From Pseudoxanthomonas suwonensis (GTDB lineage Bacteria; Pseudomonadota; Gammaproteobacteria; Xanthomonadales; Xanthomonadaceae), in NCBI RefSeq assembly GCF_000972865.1, contig NZ_CP011144.1, positions 3,827,721-3,891,720 of the forward strand: 64,000 nt of DNA. The letters run 5' to 3'. This document shows positions 44,507 through 53,508 of the stretch, piece by piece. The notes below the pieces were generated by a model, which was not told the origin of the DNA, searched no databases, and was given only the letters and a program-made list of their open reading frames with translations. Position 1 is the stretch's first letter. Each line of letters opens with the position of its first letter. Both the position numbers and the translations under genes were made by a program.

Positions 44507-45358
44507 CTACGCTGGCGGCTCCGGCAACTTGTGTACCGAGACCGGTTCCACCTGGCATTGTCCGAGCAGTTCGTCCAGACGCGCCGCCAGCGCAGCCCGT
44601 TCCGGCACGTCCGGCAATCGGCGCACCAGCTGCATCAGCGCCTGGATGTCCTGGTACCAGCCCAGTTCGTCGGCGAGCCGGCGAAGTTTCTTCGGCTGCT
44701 GCGCATCCACTTGAAGCCGCCGTTCTTCCAGCTTGGCGACCGCTTCGAGCTGCATGCGCAGGCGCCGGGCGCGACGGCGCCACCGGTGGATGTTCTCGGG
44801 CGTGGGCGATTTCCTGGCGCGGGCCACCGATCGTTCCACCCGCGCACTCTGACGGCCCAGTCCTTCTCGCAGGTGGGCCGGCTTGACCGTTTTCCACGGA
44901 AGGCCGGCCAACTGCGCCGTGGCCCTGGCGATGGCCCGCTGGCGCCAGGCGAATCCCGGATCGCCACCCTGCACGACTACCGCCACCTGGTCAGCATGCG
45001 CGCGAAGCGTCGCCATCGCCGGTGCCCAGCGATCGCCGCCATCGAGTTCGTCCACGCGTGCCAGGGTTTCGACCGTGGCATGGGCGTCCCGCAGTGAGGA
45101 CAGGCTGTCGCCCACCCGCTGCAGGGTCCGGTCCGCGGAGCCGATGTCCAGGCGTTTCTCCACCAGTGCCAAGGCGGAACGCGCGCGACGGATCGCCTTG
45201 CGTGCCTCGTGCACGCGTCCATGCACGGACCCGGACGCCGCAAGCGCCTGCCGGGCCACCTCACATTCGCGCCTGACCAGATGCCCTAGCCGCTCGCCGG
45301 TGGATGGCCGGGACACATGCAGGCCCGCAGCGACCTGGCCGCTTTGGAGCGCAGGCAT
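44507..45358 (-). CDS. CHAD-domain protein
   Basis: A 283-residue, all-helical, strongly basic protein with the CHAD pattern of conserved His and Arg/Lys (SVHGRVHEARKAIRRARSALALVE near residue 45, SLRDAHATVETLARV near 90, IHRWRRRARRLRMQLEAVAK near 195). CHAD domains bind polyphosphate granules. ATG 45358 is preferred over a start at 45472, because the added N-terminal extension is Pro/Arg-rich and unlike the family. No CYTH domain is present. Next to the MipA-like gene on the same strand. Confidence 0.85.
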   Translation of the reverse strand: MPALQSGQVAAGLHVSRPSTGERLGHLVRRECEVARQALAASGSVHGRVHEARKAIRRARSALALVEKRLDIGSADRTLQRVGDSLSSLRDAHATVETLARVDELDGGDRWAPAMATLRAHADQVAVVVQGGDPGFAWRQRAIARATAQLAGLPWKTVKPAHLREGLGRQSARVERSVARARKSPTPENIHRWRRRARRLRMQLEAVAKLEERRLQVDAQQPKKLRRLADELGWYQDIQALMQLVRRLPDVPERAALAARLDELLGQCQVEPVSVHKLPEPPA

Positions 45359-45446
45359 CCGGATCGGCAGGCGCGGGCGCGCAGGCCCCGGGCCGTCCCC
45401 CGGGATACCCGCGGCCTGGACCCATGCGCGCGAAGCGCGCGGCTGG

Positions 45447-46898
45447 TCAGAGGGTGGTCTCCACGTAGGCATAGATGTAGTTGGATCCTCCGTTGACGCT
45501 GCCCAGCAGGCGTGAACTGGCGAAGATGCCGGACCGGTGCGAGATGCCCAGGCCGAAGTAGGTCTGCTTCAGGCCAGGCGAGCGGAACAGGTCGCCCAGG
45601 CTGATGTCGATGGTGGGATCGAGGTAGTTCAGCAGCTTGGAGATCGGGCGCTCGCGCCTGGCCTGGCTGGTGACCTCCGGCGAAGGTACGTGGTTTGCGT
45701 AGGAGATGCCCGCCCCCATGCCGATCCGGGTGTTCACCCGGTGGCTCCAGGGGAAGCCGTAGAAGAAGCCCTTCATGTATGCGTCGAACTGCCATGCGTC
45801 GGGCTGGATGTCGTTCATCTCGTGGCGGTACAGGAACCCGGCGTAGCCGTGGAAGTCCACCGGCCAGCCGTTGATCCGCTCCACGAACGGACGCCCCCAG
45901 TGCACGCCGGTCACGCTGCTGGGCTCGTCGTGGTCCAGCGAGGTGCAGGCGAGGGTCATGATCCTGGCCATGTGGCAGCCTTCGCCCGACGAGCGGCCGT
46001 AGAACACCTTCAGCAGCATCGGCACGTCGTCATCGTCCCAGCGGGCGATCGCGGTGCCGAAGTCGTAGACGGCGCCGGCGAAGACCGCCGGCTGCAGCCG
46101 CTCGTCGCGGATGATGGGGCTGTCGCGCACGCTGCTGTCGTGCGCGATCACCGCCACGCCGCCGACCAGCCGCCAGTTCTGCAGGAAGCCCCAGGTGCCG
46201 TACAGGCCGACGGTCAGGTCGGTGCCGCTGCCCGGCGAATAGGCTGGACGGTCGACGGTCGCCTCGTGGGGCGCCACGCCGAAGTAGTAGTTGTTGAGGT
46301 CGGCGTCGCGGAACGACACGCTGACGTCCGGGCGCAGGCTCCAGCGGTCGCCGCTCCAGGTATGGGAATAACCCAGGCGCAGTTCGCTGCCGTTGGAGGT
46401 GCTGGTGACGTCCTGCAGCGCGGTGGCGCGCAGCGTTCCCCACGGCAGGCGGTGCCGGTACCGCAGGCCAAGGTCGGCGCCGGCATTGCGCGGATCCATG
46501 TCCTCGGCGATCGCGGGCACGTCGTCCTGCGCGAAACCCTCCAGCCGCCGTGACAGGAACACGTCGAGGCGATGGGTGCCGTCGTCGATGAACTTGAAGC
46601 CGGCCCGGTCCGCGTTGAGATAGAAACGCTCGCCCTGGTAGAGGTACAGCGGCAGCAGGTCGCTGCGGTGCCCTGCCCCGATGTACGGCGAATCCTCGAA
46701 CCGGTACAGGAAACCCAGCCCCGCGCTGCCCGGGGTGTCCAGCAGGTCGGCGATGGCGTCGGTATCCACCTGCGCCAGTGCGGCCGGACTGGCGAGGGCG
46801 CAGGCGACCGCCATCGCCATGCCCGCCAGCGGTCCGGCACGCCCGGCCGTGCGGATGGCGGTGGGCGCTTGCTTCGGTTCGGTGCTGGGATTCTTCAT
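45447..46898 (-). CDS. MipA/OmpV-like outer-membrane protein
   Basis: A 483-residue protein with a signal peptide ending near ALASPAALAQ. The region after it (GLGFLYRFEDSPYIGAGHRS, LPLYLYQGERFYLNADRAGF, HRLDVFLSRRLEGF) matches the MipA/OmpV beta-barrel family. The C-terminal part (GLKQTYFGLGISHRSGIFAS, ending YIYAYVETTL) is a second barrel-like region with an aromatic-rich end suited to outer-membrane insertion. Longer than the usual MipA (about 250 residues), so probably a fused or extended barrel. It follows the arginine deiminase gene by 70 nt on the same strand and may be co-transcribed with it. Confidence 0.72.
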   Translation of the reverse strand: MKNPSTEPKQAPTAIRTAGRAGPLAGMAMAVACALASPAALAQVDTDAIADLLDTPGSAGLGFLYRFEDSPYIGAGHRSDLLPLYLYQGERFYLNADRAGFKFIDDGTHRLDVFLSRRLEGFAQDDVPAIAEDMDPRNAGADLGLRYRHRLPWGTLRATALQDVTSTSNGSELRLGYSHTWSGDRWSLRPDVSVSFRDADLNNYYFGVAPHEATVDRPAYSPGSGTDLTVGLYGTWGFLQNWRLVGGVAVIAHDSSVRDSPIIRDERLQPAVFAGAVYDFGTAIARWDDDDVPMLLKVFYGRSSGEGCHMARIMTLACTSLDHDEPSSVTGVHWGRPFVERINGWPVDFHGYAGFLYRHEMNDIQPDAWQFDAYMKGFFYGFPWSHRVNTRIGMGAGISYANHVPSPEVTSQARRERPISKLLNYLDPTIDISLGDLFRSPGLKQTYFGLGISHRSGIFASSRLLGSVNGGSNYIYAYVETTL

Positions 46899-46968
46899 CG
46901 GGCCTCGTTTGGATGCTGGCAGGGTCGCGCGTCGCCTGCCCTTGCCGGTCGACTGTGGCGTTGCGGGC

Positions 46969-48216
46969 TCAGAACGCCACCGGGTCGCGGATCAGCGGAC
47001 AGGTCATGCAGTGGCCGCCACCGCGGCCGCGGCCGAGTTCGGCGCCGACGATCGTGATGACCTCGATGCCCTCCTTGCGCAGCGCCGTGTTGGTGGTCGG
47101 ATTGCGGTCGTAAGCCATGACCACGCCCGGCGCCAGCGCCACCAGGTTGTTGCCGCTGTCCCACTGCGAGCGTTCGGCCGCGTAGTGGTCGCCGCCCGCC
47201 GGCACCATGCGCAGCTTCTTGAAGCCAAGCGACTCGGCGACCACGTCGTTGAAGTGCTTCTTCTCCACGGTGACCTCGAAGCCCGGTGCCTTGTCGCTGG
47301 GACGCAGCGAGATCGGCGTGATCTGGTCGACGATGTGCGGGAAGTAAGTGGCCACGTCGCGGTCGGCGAAGGTGAACACGGTGTCCAGGTGCATCGCCGA
47401 GCGCAGCTTGGGCATCGCGGCGACGATGACCCGTTCGACGGCCTGGTGGTCGAACAGCGACTTGGCCAGCTGCAGGATCGCGGTGCGCGAACTGCGCTCG
47501 CTCATGCCGACCAGGACCACGCCGTTGCCCGGCACCAGCACGTCGCCGCCTTCGAGCGTGGCGTTGCCGTGGTCCAGGGTGGGATCGCCGTACCAGACGG
47601 GGAAGCCGGCGTCGGCGAAGTCCGGATGGAAGCGGTAGATGGCCGTGGTGAGGATGGTCTCCTCGTGGCGCGCCGGCCAATAAAGCGGATTGAGTGTGAC
47701 CCCCTGGTAGATCCAGCAGGTCGTGTCGCGCGTGTACAGCATGTTCGGCAGCGGCGGCAGCAGGTAGCCGATCATCTCCGGCGCCGCGCGCGCGGCCTTC
47801 AGCACCGTGCCGGCGAAGTCGTCGGGTACATCGAGCACGCTAAGGCCACCGATCAGCGTGTTGGCCAACTCCTGCGGCGACAGGCTTTCCAGGTAGGCGC
47901 GCACGTCGACCATCACGTCCAGGCCGACCTCGTTGGCGTTGATCTGGTGGTCGAGGATCCACTTGCGTGCCTCGGGCAAGGCGACCGTTTCCGCCAGCAG
48001 CTGGTGCATCTCCACCACGTCGACGCCGCGGTCGCGCATCTTGGACGCGAAGTCGAAGTGGTCGCGCTTGGCGTTCTCCACCCACATCACGTCGTCGAAC
48101 AGCAGGTCGTCCTTGTTGCGCGGGGTCAGGCGCGTGTGCGCCAGCCCGGGCGAACAGACCAGGACCTTGCGCAACAGGCCGACTTCCGAATGGACCCCGT
48201 AGACCGGTGCGGACAT
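46969..48216 (-). CDS. arcA: Arginine deiminase
   Basis: A 415-residue enzyme that converts arginine to citrulline and ammonia. Family landmarks: [19 protein letters not shown] at the start, [12 protein letters not shown] (Asp/Arg substrate contacts), [10 protein letters not shown] and [11 protein letters not shown] (His/Asp), and the catalytic Cys403 in [14 protein letters not shown] 48216 is preceded by a strong GGAGGAGAG; the open frame reaches much further upstream but only by chance. No ornithine carbamoyltransferase or carbamate kinase gene lies in the window. The antiporter gene at 49083-50510 fits the same pathway. Confidence 0.95.
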   Translation of the reverse strand: MSAPVYGVHSEVGLLRKVLVCSPGLAHTRLTPRNKDDLLFDDVMWVENAKRDHFDFASKMRDRGVDVVEMHQLLAETVALPEARKWILDHQINANEVGLDVMVDVRAYLESLSPQELANTLIGGLSVLDVPDDFAGTVLKAARAAPEMIGYLLPPLPNMLYTRDTTCWIYQGVTLNPLYWPARHEETILTTAIYRFHPDFADAGFPVWYGDPTLDHGNATLEGGDVLVPGNGVVLVGMSERSSRTAILQLAKSLFDHQAVERVIVAAMPKLRSAMHLDTVFTFADRDVATYFPHIVDQITPISLRPSDKAPGFEVTVEKKHFNDVVAESLGFKKLRMVPAGGDHYAAERSQWDSGNNLVALAPGVVMAYDRNPTTNTALRKEGIEVITIVGAELGRGRGGGHCMTCPLIRDPVAF

Positions 48217-48534
48217 GTCACTCTCCTCCCAGGCGATTGGTGCTCGACAACCCCCGATGGATCCGTCGCAGGCCATTGCGGCCGCAACCATGGCGGCCTG
48301 CAAGCGGGCAGACGGCCGTCCGGCGGCCATCTTGACACCCGGCCGAGTGTCCTGTCGATCCGACGTTCCCGCATTGTGCTCTCCGCCTTGTGCCCCCCCC
48401 CGCTTCGGGAGTATGAATATCGCGAGCCTTCGGTTGCCTCGTAGCGCCCGCTGCAGCACAGCACAAGCGCACCGGGGCCAGCATTGATCCGAATCAAGGC
48501 CATCCCCGTTCCACTCACCGCAATGGAGGAACCG
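48217..48534. other. Divergent promoter region between arcA and the glycine-zipper gene
   Basis: No gene. It carries the arcA ribosome-binding site at its left end and GGAGGA (48525-48530) for the lipoprotein gene at its right end. A run of nine C lies near 48393-48401. Confidence 0.4.
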
Positions 48535-48999
48535 ATGAAGCCCCAAGCAATGATCTGCAGTGCAGCTCTGGTTCTGGGCGTGCTTGCCGTTTCCGGGTGC
48601 GCCACCCACAACAGTCCCAGCACCTTCAACCGGTCTGAAGTCGGCAGGCAGCAGACGGTCGAGGCCGGCACCGTCTCCGCGTTGCGCGAGGTGACCATCC
48701 AGACCGACGGCAGCGTCGTGGCCACCGCCACCGGCGCGGTGCTCGGCGGCCTGGCCGGCAACACGATCGGTGGCGGCCGCGGCCGGACCGCAGCCACGGT
48801 CGGCGGCGCGGTCGCCGGCGGCGCCGCCGGCAGTGCGATTTCCGGCAATACCCGCCAGGGCGTGGAAGTGACCGTGCAACTGGATTCCGGCAGGACCGTC
48901 GCGGTCGTCCAGGAAGGCGCTCCAAACCAGTTCCGCGTCGGCGATCGCGTGAACGTGGCCTCCGACGGCGTCACCACCCGGGTCACCCGCGTCAACTGA
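48535..48999 (+). CDS. Glycine-zipper 2TM-type lipoprotein
   Basis: A 154-residue lipoprotein. The signal peptide ends VLAVSGC (lipobox). The centre is a glycine-zipper pair ([19 protein letters not shown] and [19 protein letters not shown]), the SlyB/YmgG type fold associated with the cell envelope. The C-terminal part is beta-like ([19 protein letters not shown]). ATG 48535 is chosen because GGAGGA lies just upstream. It stands alone on the plus strand between two arginine genes and has its own terminator. Confidence 0.88.
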   Translation: MKPQAMICSAALVLGVLAVSGCATHNSPSTFNRSEVGRQQTVEAGTVSALREVTIQTDGSVVATATGAVLGGLAGNTIGGGRGRTAATVGGAVAGGAAGSAISGNTRQGVEVTVQLDSGRTVAVVQEGAPNQFRVGDRVNVASDGVTTRVTRVN

Positions 49000-49023
49000 C
49001 CTGCCGGCAAACCCGACCCGCAA

Positions 49024-49054
49024 CCGCCCTGGCCATGCCGGGGCGGTTTTTTTT
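49024..49054 (+). terminator. Rho-independent terminator of the lipoprotein gene
   Basis: A ten-base-pair stem (CCGCCCTGGC with GCCGGGGCGG, one T-G wobble) and a 3-nt loop, followed by eight T residues, 25 nt after the stop at 48999. Confidence 0.9.
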
Positions 49055-49082
49055 GGGTCCGGCCGCTGCGGCCGGCCAGACG

Positions 49083-50510
49083 TTACAGAACGATGTAGCC
49101 GGTCGCGATCCAGTAGATGCCGACGACGGCACCGAGCGACGCCAACGCCAGGACCACGACGTCCGAGGTGCGCTCGAACACCTTCTTGCCCTGCTCCCGC
49201 CGTGCCCAGACGTACAGCAGGCTGCCTGGCGCGTACAGGATGGCCGACAGCACCAGGAACTTCAGGCCGCCGGCATAGACCAGGTAGCCGGTATAGACCG
49301 TGGCGACCGCCGCGATGAGGATGTCGCGGGAACGGTCCGACGACGGCCCCGCCGCGTAGCTCTCTCCCCGCGTGGTCAGTTGCATGGCGTAGCCGGCCAC
49401 CAGCAGGAAGGGAATCAGCGCCATCGAACTGGTCAGGTTGAGCATCAGCGCGAAGGCGTCGGTGGACCAGTAGGTGGTGATCACGATCACCTGGACCACG
49501 ATGCTGGTGGCCCACATCGCCGCCGACGGCACCCTGGCCTTGTTCTCGCGCGCGAACAGCGACGGCATGGCCCGCGTGCGCGCCGCGGCGGACATCACCT
49601 CGGCGCAGATCAGGGCCCAGGCCAGGTAGGCGCCGAGCACCGAGATCAGCAGGCCCACGCTCACGAACACCGCGCCCCAGGGTCCGACCACCGCCTCCAG
49701 CACGCCGGCCATCGACGGCTGCCGGATCCCGGCGATCTCCTCGCGCGGGATGACCGCGTACGGCAGCAGCGTCACCAGCACCATCAGCGTGGTCACGCCG
49801 ACGAAGCCCGCGATCGTGGCGAAGCCGACGTCGCGGCGCTCCCTGGCGTAGCGCGAGTAGACGCTGGCGCCCTCGATGCCGAGGAACACGAACACCGTCA
49901 CCAGCATCGTCATGCGGACCTGTTCGAAGATGCCGCCTTCCAGCCCGCCGCCGTAGAAGTTGAAGCGGAACATGTCGGCCTGGAAGGCGAAGATCAGGAT
50001 CCCGATGAACACCAGGATCGGGATGATCTTGGCGATGGTGACGATGAAGTTCAGCGCCGCCGCCTGCTGCACGCCGCGCAGGATCATGAAGTGGAACAGC
50101 CAGATGCCCACGGAAGCGACCAGGATCGCGACCAGCGTGTTGCCGTCGCCGAACACCGGGAAGAACGCGCCGAGGGTGGACTTGATCAGCACCCAGTAGG
50201 ACACGTTGCCGATGCAGCTGCCGATCCAGTAGCCGAAGGCGGACAGGAAGCCTGGGTAGTCGCCGTAGCCCTCCTTGGCATAGGCGAACACGCCCGCGTC
50301 GAGATTGGGCTTGCGCTCGGCCAGGAACTGGAACACGCGCGCCAGCATGTACATGCCGGTGCCGGCGATGATCCAGGCGATCACCGCGCCCAGCGGGCCG
50401 GTCGCGCCGGCGAAGGTGCGCGGCAGCGAGAAGATGCCCGCGCCCACCATGCTGCCCACCACCATCGCGGTGAGGTGGAACCGGGACATCTTGCCGTCAG
50501 TCGATGCCAT
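49083..50510 (-). CDS. Basic amino-acid antiporter (APC family, arginine/ornithine type)
   Basis: A 475-residue inner-membrane carrier with about 12 membrane segments. The first contains the APC signature [20 protein letters not shown], and [20 protein letters not shown] is the conserved TM6 region. It belongs to the ArcD/YdgI-like basic amino acid antiporters and likely exchanges arginine for ornithine for the deiminase encoded nearby. The frame runs on upstream, but ATG 50510 has AAGGGGAAGGGAT just before it and the N-terminus then matches the family. A glycine-zipper gene on the other strand separates it from arcA. Confidence 0.9.
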   Translation of the reverse strand: MASTDGKMSRFHLTAMVVGSMVGAGIFSLPRTFAGATGPLGAVIAWIIAGTGMYMLARVFQFLAERKPNLDAGVFAYAKEGYGDYPGFLSAFGYWIGSCIGNVSYWVLIKSTLGAFFPVFGDGNTLVAILVASVGIWLFHFMILRGVQQAAALNFIVTIAKIIPILVFIGILIFAFQADMFRFNFYGGGLEGGIFEQVRMTMLVTVFVFLGIEGASVYSRYARERRDVGFATIAGFVGVTTLMVLVTLLPYAVIPREEIAGIRQPSMAGVLEAVVGPWGAVFVSVGLLISVLGAYLAWALICAEVMSAAARTRAMPSLFARENKARVPSAAMWATSIVVQVIVITTYWSTDAFALMLNLTSSMALIPFLLVAGYAMQLTTRGESYAAGPSSDRSRDILIAAVATVYTGYLVYAGGLKFLVLSAILYAPGSLLYVWARREQGKKVFERTSDVVVLALASLGAVVGIYWIATGYIVL

Positions 50511-51246
50511 ATCCCTTCCCCTTGCCGTGGCCGCCCCTGCGGCGTGCGGCCCATGCTGCTCGGCAGTCATGGCGAATGCAAATGACGGCCATCCGTGTCG
50601 GCTTGGCGGCATGCCAGGGGTGTTGACGAAGGCCGGCTCAGGATCGGTGCGTGCATGGCCGCGGCATGCGGAAGCACTCGTGCAAGCCGGCGGCGCGAAG
50701 CTCTTGTCGCAATTCCGCCAATAATTACACATCAAAATCAAATATTTATTTGATTTTTATGATGTTGATTGACAAGTCAATGGCAGTACGGCACGGCCGA
50801 CGCCCCCTTCGCACCGGACGCTGTCTCTGGGGTGACATGCAGCGATACGAGGGCCGTATGACGGCCCCATCCCTCAATCTGATCTGGACCGCGTTCGGAA
50901 AAAGCCTGCCCTGCGTGCGATCCGAAACTGGACTTCGGCAGCACTCTGCGTAGACGCATGCCTCGGTGGAACCGCGTTCGCATGTGCATCAGATCGATCG
51001 CTTCGGGCACTTCGGCACAGCCGCCCATGTCGAATACCCAGCCCGGCGCATGGCAACGAGAACGGCGATGCCAAGGCGCAACCGTCGGCTGTTCCCACAG
51101 GCATGCCGATCAATGTTCCAGGTCGCGCACACCCGAAGATGAACCCATCACGCCAAGCTAGCGAATGATCCACCCGTGTTTTACCGGCCCCGCCCTAGCC
51201 TTCATCTGCGGCCAGCACCGGCCGCGCGATTCGGAAAAGAGCGACC
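50511..51246. other. Long intergenic region upstream of the antiporter
   Basis: No convincing gene in 736 nt. The AT-rich segment 50720-50785 stands out in this GC-rich chromosome and carries a 24-bp palindrome and a TTGAC-AA-GTCAA repeat (about 50767-50778). It is the likely control region of the antiporter gene. Confidence 0.45.
50734..50757. promoter_or_regulatory. AT-rich 24-bp palindrome upstream of the antiporter
   Basis: AAAATCAAATA and TATTTGATTTT are perfect 11-bp arms around TT. It lies about 225 bp upstream of the antiporter start. It contains ATCAA/TTGAT half-sites in the reverse order of an FNR box, so FNR binding is not indicated; an ArgR-type or other regulator is possible. 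The partial -35 TTGACT on the minus strand just outside it supports a promoter. Confidence 0.45.
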
Positions 51247-51408
51247 ATGGCCAACAAGAACCAGAACGATCAGCAGCGCCCGGACCAGAACCAGCGCGAA
51301 CCGGACCACAACCGTCAGCAGCAGCAGGATCCGAACCAGGACCAGCAGAAGGGCCGCAACCCGCAGCAGCGCCCGCAGGACGAAGAGCAGCACCGCCAGC
51401 AGCGTTGA
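51247..51408 (+). CDS. Small Gln/Asn/Asp-rich hydrophilic protein
   Basis: A 53-residue protein starting MANKNQNDQQRPDQNQ and ending EEQHRQQR: about one third Gln, no hydrophobic residue in long stretches, no Cys. It is probably disordered. AAGAG lies upstream of ATG 51247. Short Asn/Gln-rich proteins of this sort occur in Xanthomonadaceae, but the function is unknown. Too short for most gene callers, so it may be missing from other annotations. Confidence 0.5.
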   Translation: MANKNQNDQQRPDQNQREPDHNRQQQQDPNQDQQKGRNPQQRPQDEEQHRQQR

Positions 51409-51458
51409 TGATCGCTGTTTTTACGGGCGGCAACTGCAGGGACGCGAACGCAGGACGC

Positions 51459-51492
51459 AAAAAGAAACGGGCCCGCATTGCTGCGGGCCCGT
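51459..51492 (-). terminator. Terminator of the tRNA pair
   Basis: A perfect ten-base-pair stem (ACGGGCCCGC/GCGGGCCCGT) with a 6-nt loop at 51467-51492. On the minus strand it is followed by a T-rich run (TTTCTTTTT). It ends leftward transcription of tRNA-Ala and tRNA-Glu. Confidence 0.85.
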
Positions 51493-51500
51493 CTGCCGTA

Positions 51501-51576
51501 TGGCGTCCCCACGGGGATTCGAACCCCGGTCGCTACCGTGAAAGGGTAATGTCCTAGGCCTCTAGACGATGGGGAC
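51501..51576 (-). tRNA. tRNA-Glu (UUC)
   Basis: A 76-nt cloverleaf. The acceptor GTCCCC pairs with GGGGAC, the anticodon loop is CTTTCAC with anticodon TTC, the T arm is GGGGTTCGAATCCCC, and CCA is encoded. It lies downstream of tRNA-Ala on the same strand and shares its terminator. Confidence 0.95.
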
Positions 51577-51616
51577 TTGGAACCTGTCGCTCCCCGGCCG
51601 GCGAACGGCGCGGAGT

Positions 51617-51692
<76 letters not shown>

Positions 51693-51804
51693 ACGAGCTG
51701 AGGAGCGAAATTGTATGCAGCCTTTCGGGGACGCGCAAGCCTCCCCCCTGCAAAATCTTCAGGTGGCGCCCCTCGGCCGAGCCGATGCGCGGAACCCGCG
51801 GCGG

Positions 51805-52551
51805 TCAGTCGACCAGCGGGCGCAGCTGCGGATCCAGCGCCACCCGCTCGTCGAACACGAAGCAGCGGCCGTCGTATCCGGCACCGCCGACCTGCTCGAA
51901 ATAGCCGAGGATGCCGCCGTCCAGCTGCAGCACGTTGTCCATGCCGTCCTGGCGCATCCACAGCGCGGCCTTCTCGCAGCGGATGCCGCCGGTGCAGAAG
52001 CTGACCACCGTCGCATGGCGCAGCGCTTCGCGGTGCGGCGCCAGGGCATCGGGCAACTCGGTGAAGCGCGTGATCGGCAGGGTCAGCGCGCCGGCGAAGG
52101 TGCCGTGCTCGATCTCCTGCGCGTTGCGGGTGTCCAGCAGCACCACCGGCCTGCCCTGGTCGTCGTGGCCGCCCTGCCCCAGCCAGCGCGCCAGCGTCGG
52201 CGGATCCACCGCCGGCGCCCGCTCGCCTGCTGCCAGCGGCGTGGCGCGGGCATGGCGGAAACTGACGATCTCAGGCTTCACCTTGACCTTCAGCCGCGCG
52301 AACGGCGGCTGGCTGCTGTGGCTGTACTTGGCCTGCAGGCCGGCAAAGCGCGGATCGGCACGCAGCGCGTCGACGAAGCCGCGCACGGCCGGATCGGTCC
52401 CGGCCAGGAACAGGTTGATGCCCTCGCCGGCGACCAGGATCGAGCCCTTCAGGCCGGCCTCGGCGGCCGCCTCGTGCAGCCGGTCGGCCAGGGCCCGGGG
52501 GTCTTCCACCGGCGTGAAGTGGTAGGCGGCGACGTTCAGCATGGGGCGCAT
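51805..52551 (-). CDS. trhO: tRNA uridine-34 hydroxylase TrhO (rhodanese family)
   Basis: A 248-residue enzyme of the YceA/TrhO family that forms 5-hydroxyuridine at the tRNA wobble position. The N-terminal acylphosphatase-like domain (LKGSILVAGEGINLFLAGT) precedes the rhodanese domain, with DTRNAQEIEHGTF and the active-site loop FCTGGIRCEKA (catalytic Cys). The C-terminal zinc-type Cys cluster of the longer E. coli YceA is absent; the protein ends at ALDPQLRPLVD, as the short bacterial forms do. ATG 52551 or 52542. Fittingly, it lies next to two tRNA genes. Confidence 0.92.
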   Translation of the reverse strand: MRPMLNVAAYHFTPVEDPRALADRLHEAAAEAGLKGSILVAGEGINLFLAGTDPAVRGFVDALRADPRFAGLQAKYSHSSQPPFARLKVKVKPEIVSFRHARATPLAAGERAPAVDPPTLARWLGQGGHDDQGRPVVLLDTRNAQEIEHGTFAGALTLPITRFTELPDALAPHREALRHATVVSFCTGGIRCEKAALWMRQDGMDNVLQLDGGILGYFEQVGGAGYDGRCFVFDERVALDPQLRPLVD

Positions 52552-52627
52552 TGTAGAGGCCGGCCCCTGGCCCGACCTGACCGGCGGGCGACCTCGACGG
52601 CCGCCGCCTCTGCGTGGCGCGGCGCCT

Positions 52628-52981
52628 TCAGCGCAGCAGCAGCCAGGGCAAGGCCAGCACCAGTGCGATCACGGCCAGGATCGCCAGCAGCCTGGGCAGT
52701 ACGTAGCCGGGACGCCGGCGCAGGAGGTCGAGGAAGGTCTCGCGGCCGTGTTCCCGCTCCTCCTCATGGACCTGTTCACGCCGCTGGCGCTGGTAGTCGT
52801 CGAGTAGCCGTCGCGCCTCGGGATAGGCCGATTCCTCCTTCAGCCACAGCGCCCCGGCGGAAATGCCCCACGGCCCCGGCCGGGTCTCGTACCAGTCGAG
52901 GCCGTGCGCGGCCAGCAGCTGGCGCACCTCGTCGGCTTCGTCCTCGGGTACGTTGCGCAGGGGAAAGATCAGCTTCGCCAT
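52628..52981 (-). CDS. DUF6164-type small membrane protein
   Basis: A 117-residue protein. The N-terminal soluble domain (LIFPLRNVPEDEADEVRQLL, GLDWYETRPGPWGISAGALWL) resembles the DUF2007/DUF6164-type fold. A charged helix precedes one C-terminal membrane anchor (LLAILAVIALVLALPWLLL). ATG 52981 is preferred over 53020 because the extension is short and unlike the family. Function unknown. Divergent from the FKBP gene. Confidence 0.8.
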   Translation of the reverse strand: MAKLIFPLRNVPEDEADEVRQLLAAHGLDWYETRPGPWGISAGALWLKEESAYPEARRLLDDYQRQRREQVHEEEREHGRETFLDLLRRRPGYVLPRLLAILAVIALVLALPWLLLR

Positions 52982-53057
52982 CGGCGCATGATAGCCGCGC
53001 GGCGGATGCCGGCCCGGCATCGGTTACCCTTGCCGCCCCGCGAACGGACCCGTTGCC

Positions 53058-53501
53058 ATGCGCCGCCTGCCTGTCCTGCTCTCCCTGCTCGCCCTCCTGC
53101 TGCTGGCCGCGTGCCGGGCCGACCCGGGCCTCCCGCCGGGCGGCAGCGTGGCCGAACTGCAGCGCATCGACGATGCGGTCGGCGGCGGCGACCTGGCCAG
53201 CGCCGGCAGCGCCGTGACCGTGCACTACACCGGCTGGCTGTACGACGAGCAGGCGCCTGAGCGGCGCGGCATGAAGTTCGACAGCTCGCGCGACCGCGGC
53301 GAACCGTTCACCTTCCTGCTCGGCGCCGGCCAGGTGATCCGCGGCTGGGACGACGGCGTGGCCGGCATGCGCGTGGGCGGCAGGCGCACCCTGCTGATCC
53401 CCTCCGGCTACGCCTACGGACGCAACGGCGCCGGCGGGGTGATCCCGCCCAACGCCTCGCTGGTGTTCGAGGTCGAGCTGCTGGACGTCAAGCCGCACTG
53501 A
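53058..53501 (+). CDS. FKBP-type peptidyl-prolyl isomerase lipoprotein
   Basis: A 147-residue envelope lipoprotein. The signal peptide ends LLLLAAC (lipobox). The FKBP domain is complete: VTVHYTGWLYDE, KFDSSRDRGEPFTFLLGAGQVIRGWDDG and IPSGYAYGRNGAGGVIPPNASLVFEVELL, with the aromatic ligand-pocket residues Tyr, Phe, Trp and Tyr. It should catalyse proline isomerisation in the periplasm. It precedes the flavoprotein gene by 7 nt on the same strand. Confidence 0.92.
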   Translation: MRRLPVLLSLLALLLLAACRADPGLPPGGSVAELQRIDDAVGGGDLASAGSAVTVHYTGWLYDEQAPERRGMKFDSSRDRGEPFTFLLGAGQVIRGWDDGVAGMRVGGRRTLLIPSGYAYGRNGAGGVIPPNASLVFEVELLDVKPH

Positions 53502-53508
53502 GGCGCGC

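Noticed and set aside
46681..48444. Plus-strand 587-residue frame opposite arcA
   Set aside because: It mirrors the arginine deiminase gene codon for codon and has unlikely composition (Val/Arg/Asp/His).
48217..49515. Upstream extension of arcA giving an 848-residue protein
   Set aside because: The extension is low-quality translation antisense to the lipoprotein gene and part of the antiporter gene. ATG 48216 has a strong ribosome-binding site and matches the family start.
50734..50757. FNR box upstream of the antiporter
   Set aside because: The half-sites are in the order ATCAA...TTGAT with a wide gap, the reverse of the FNR pattern.
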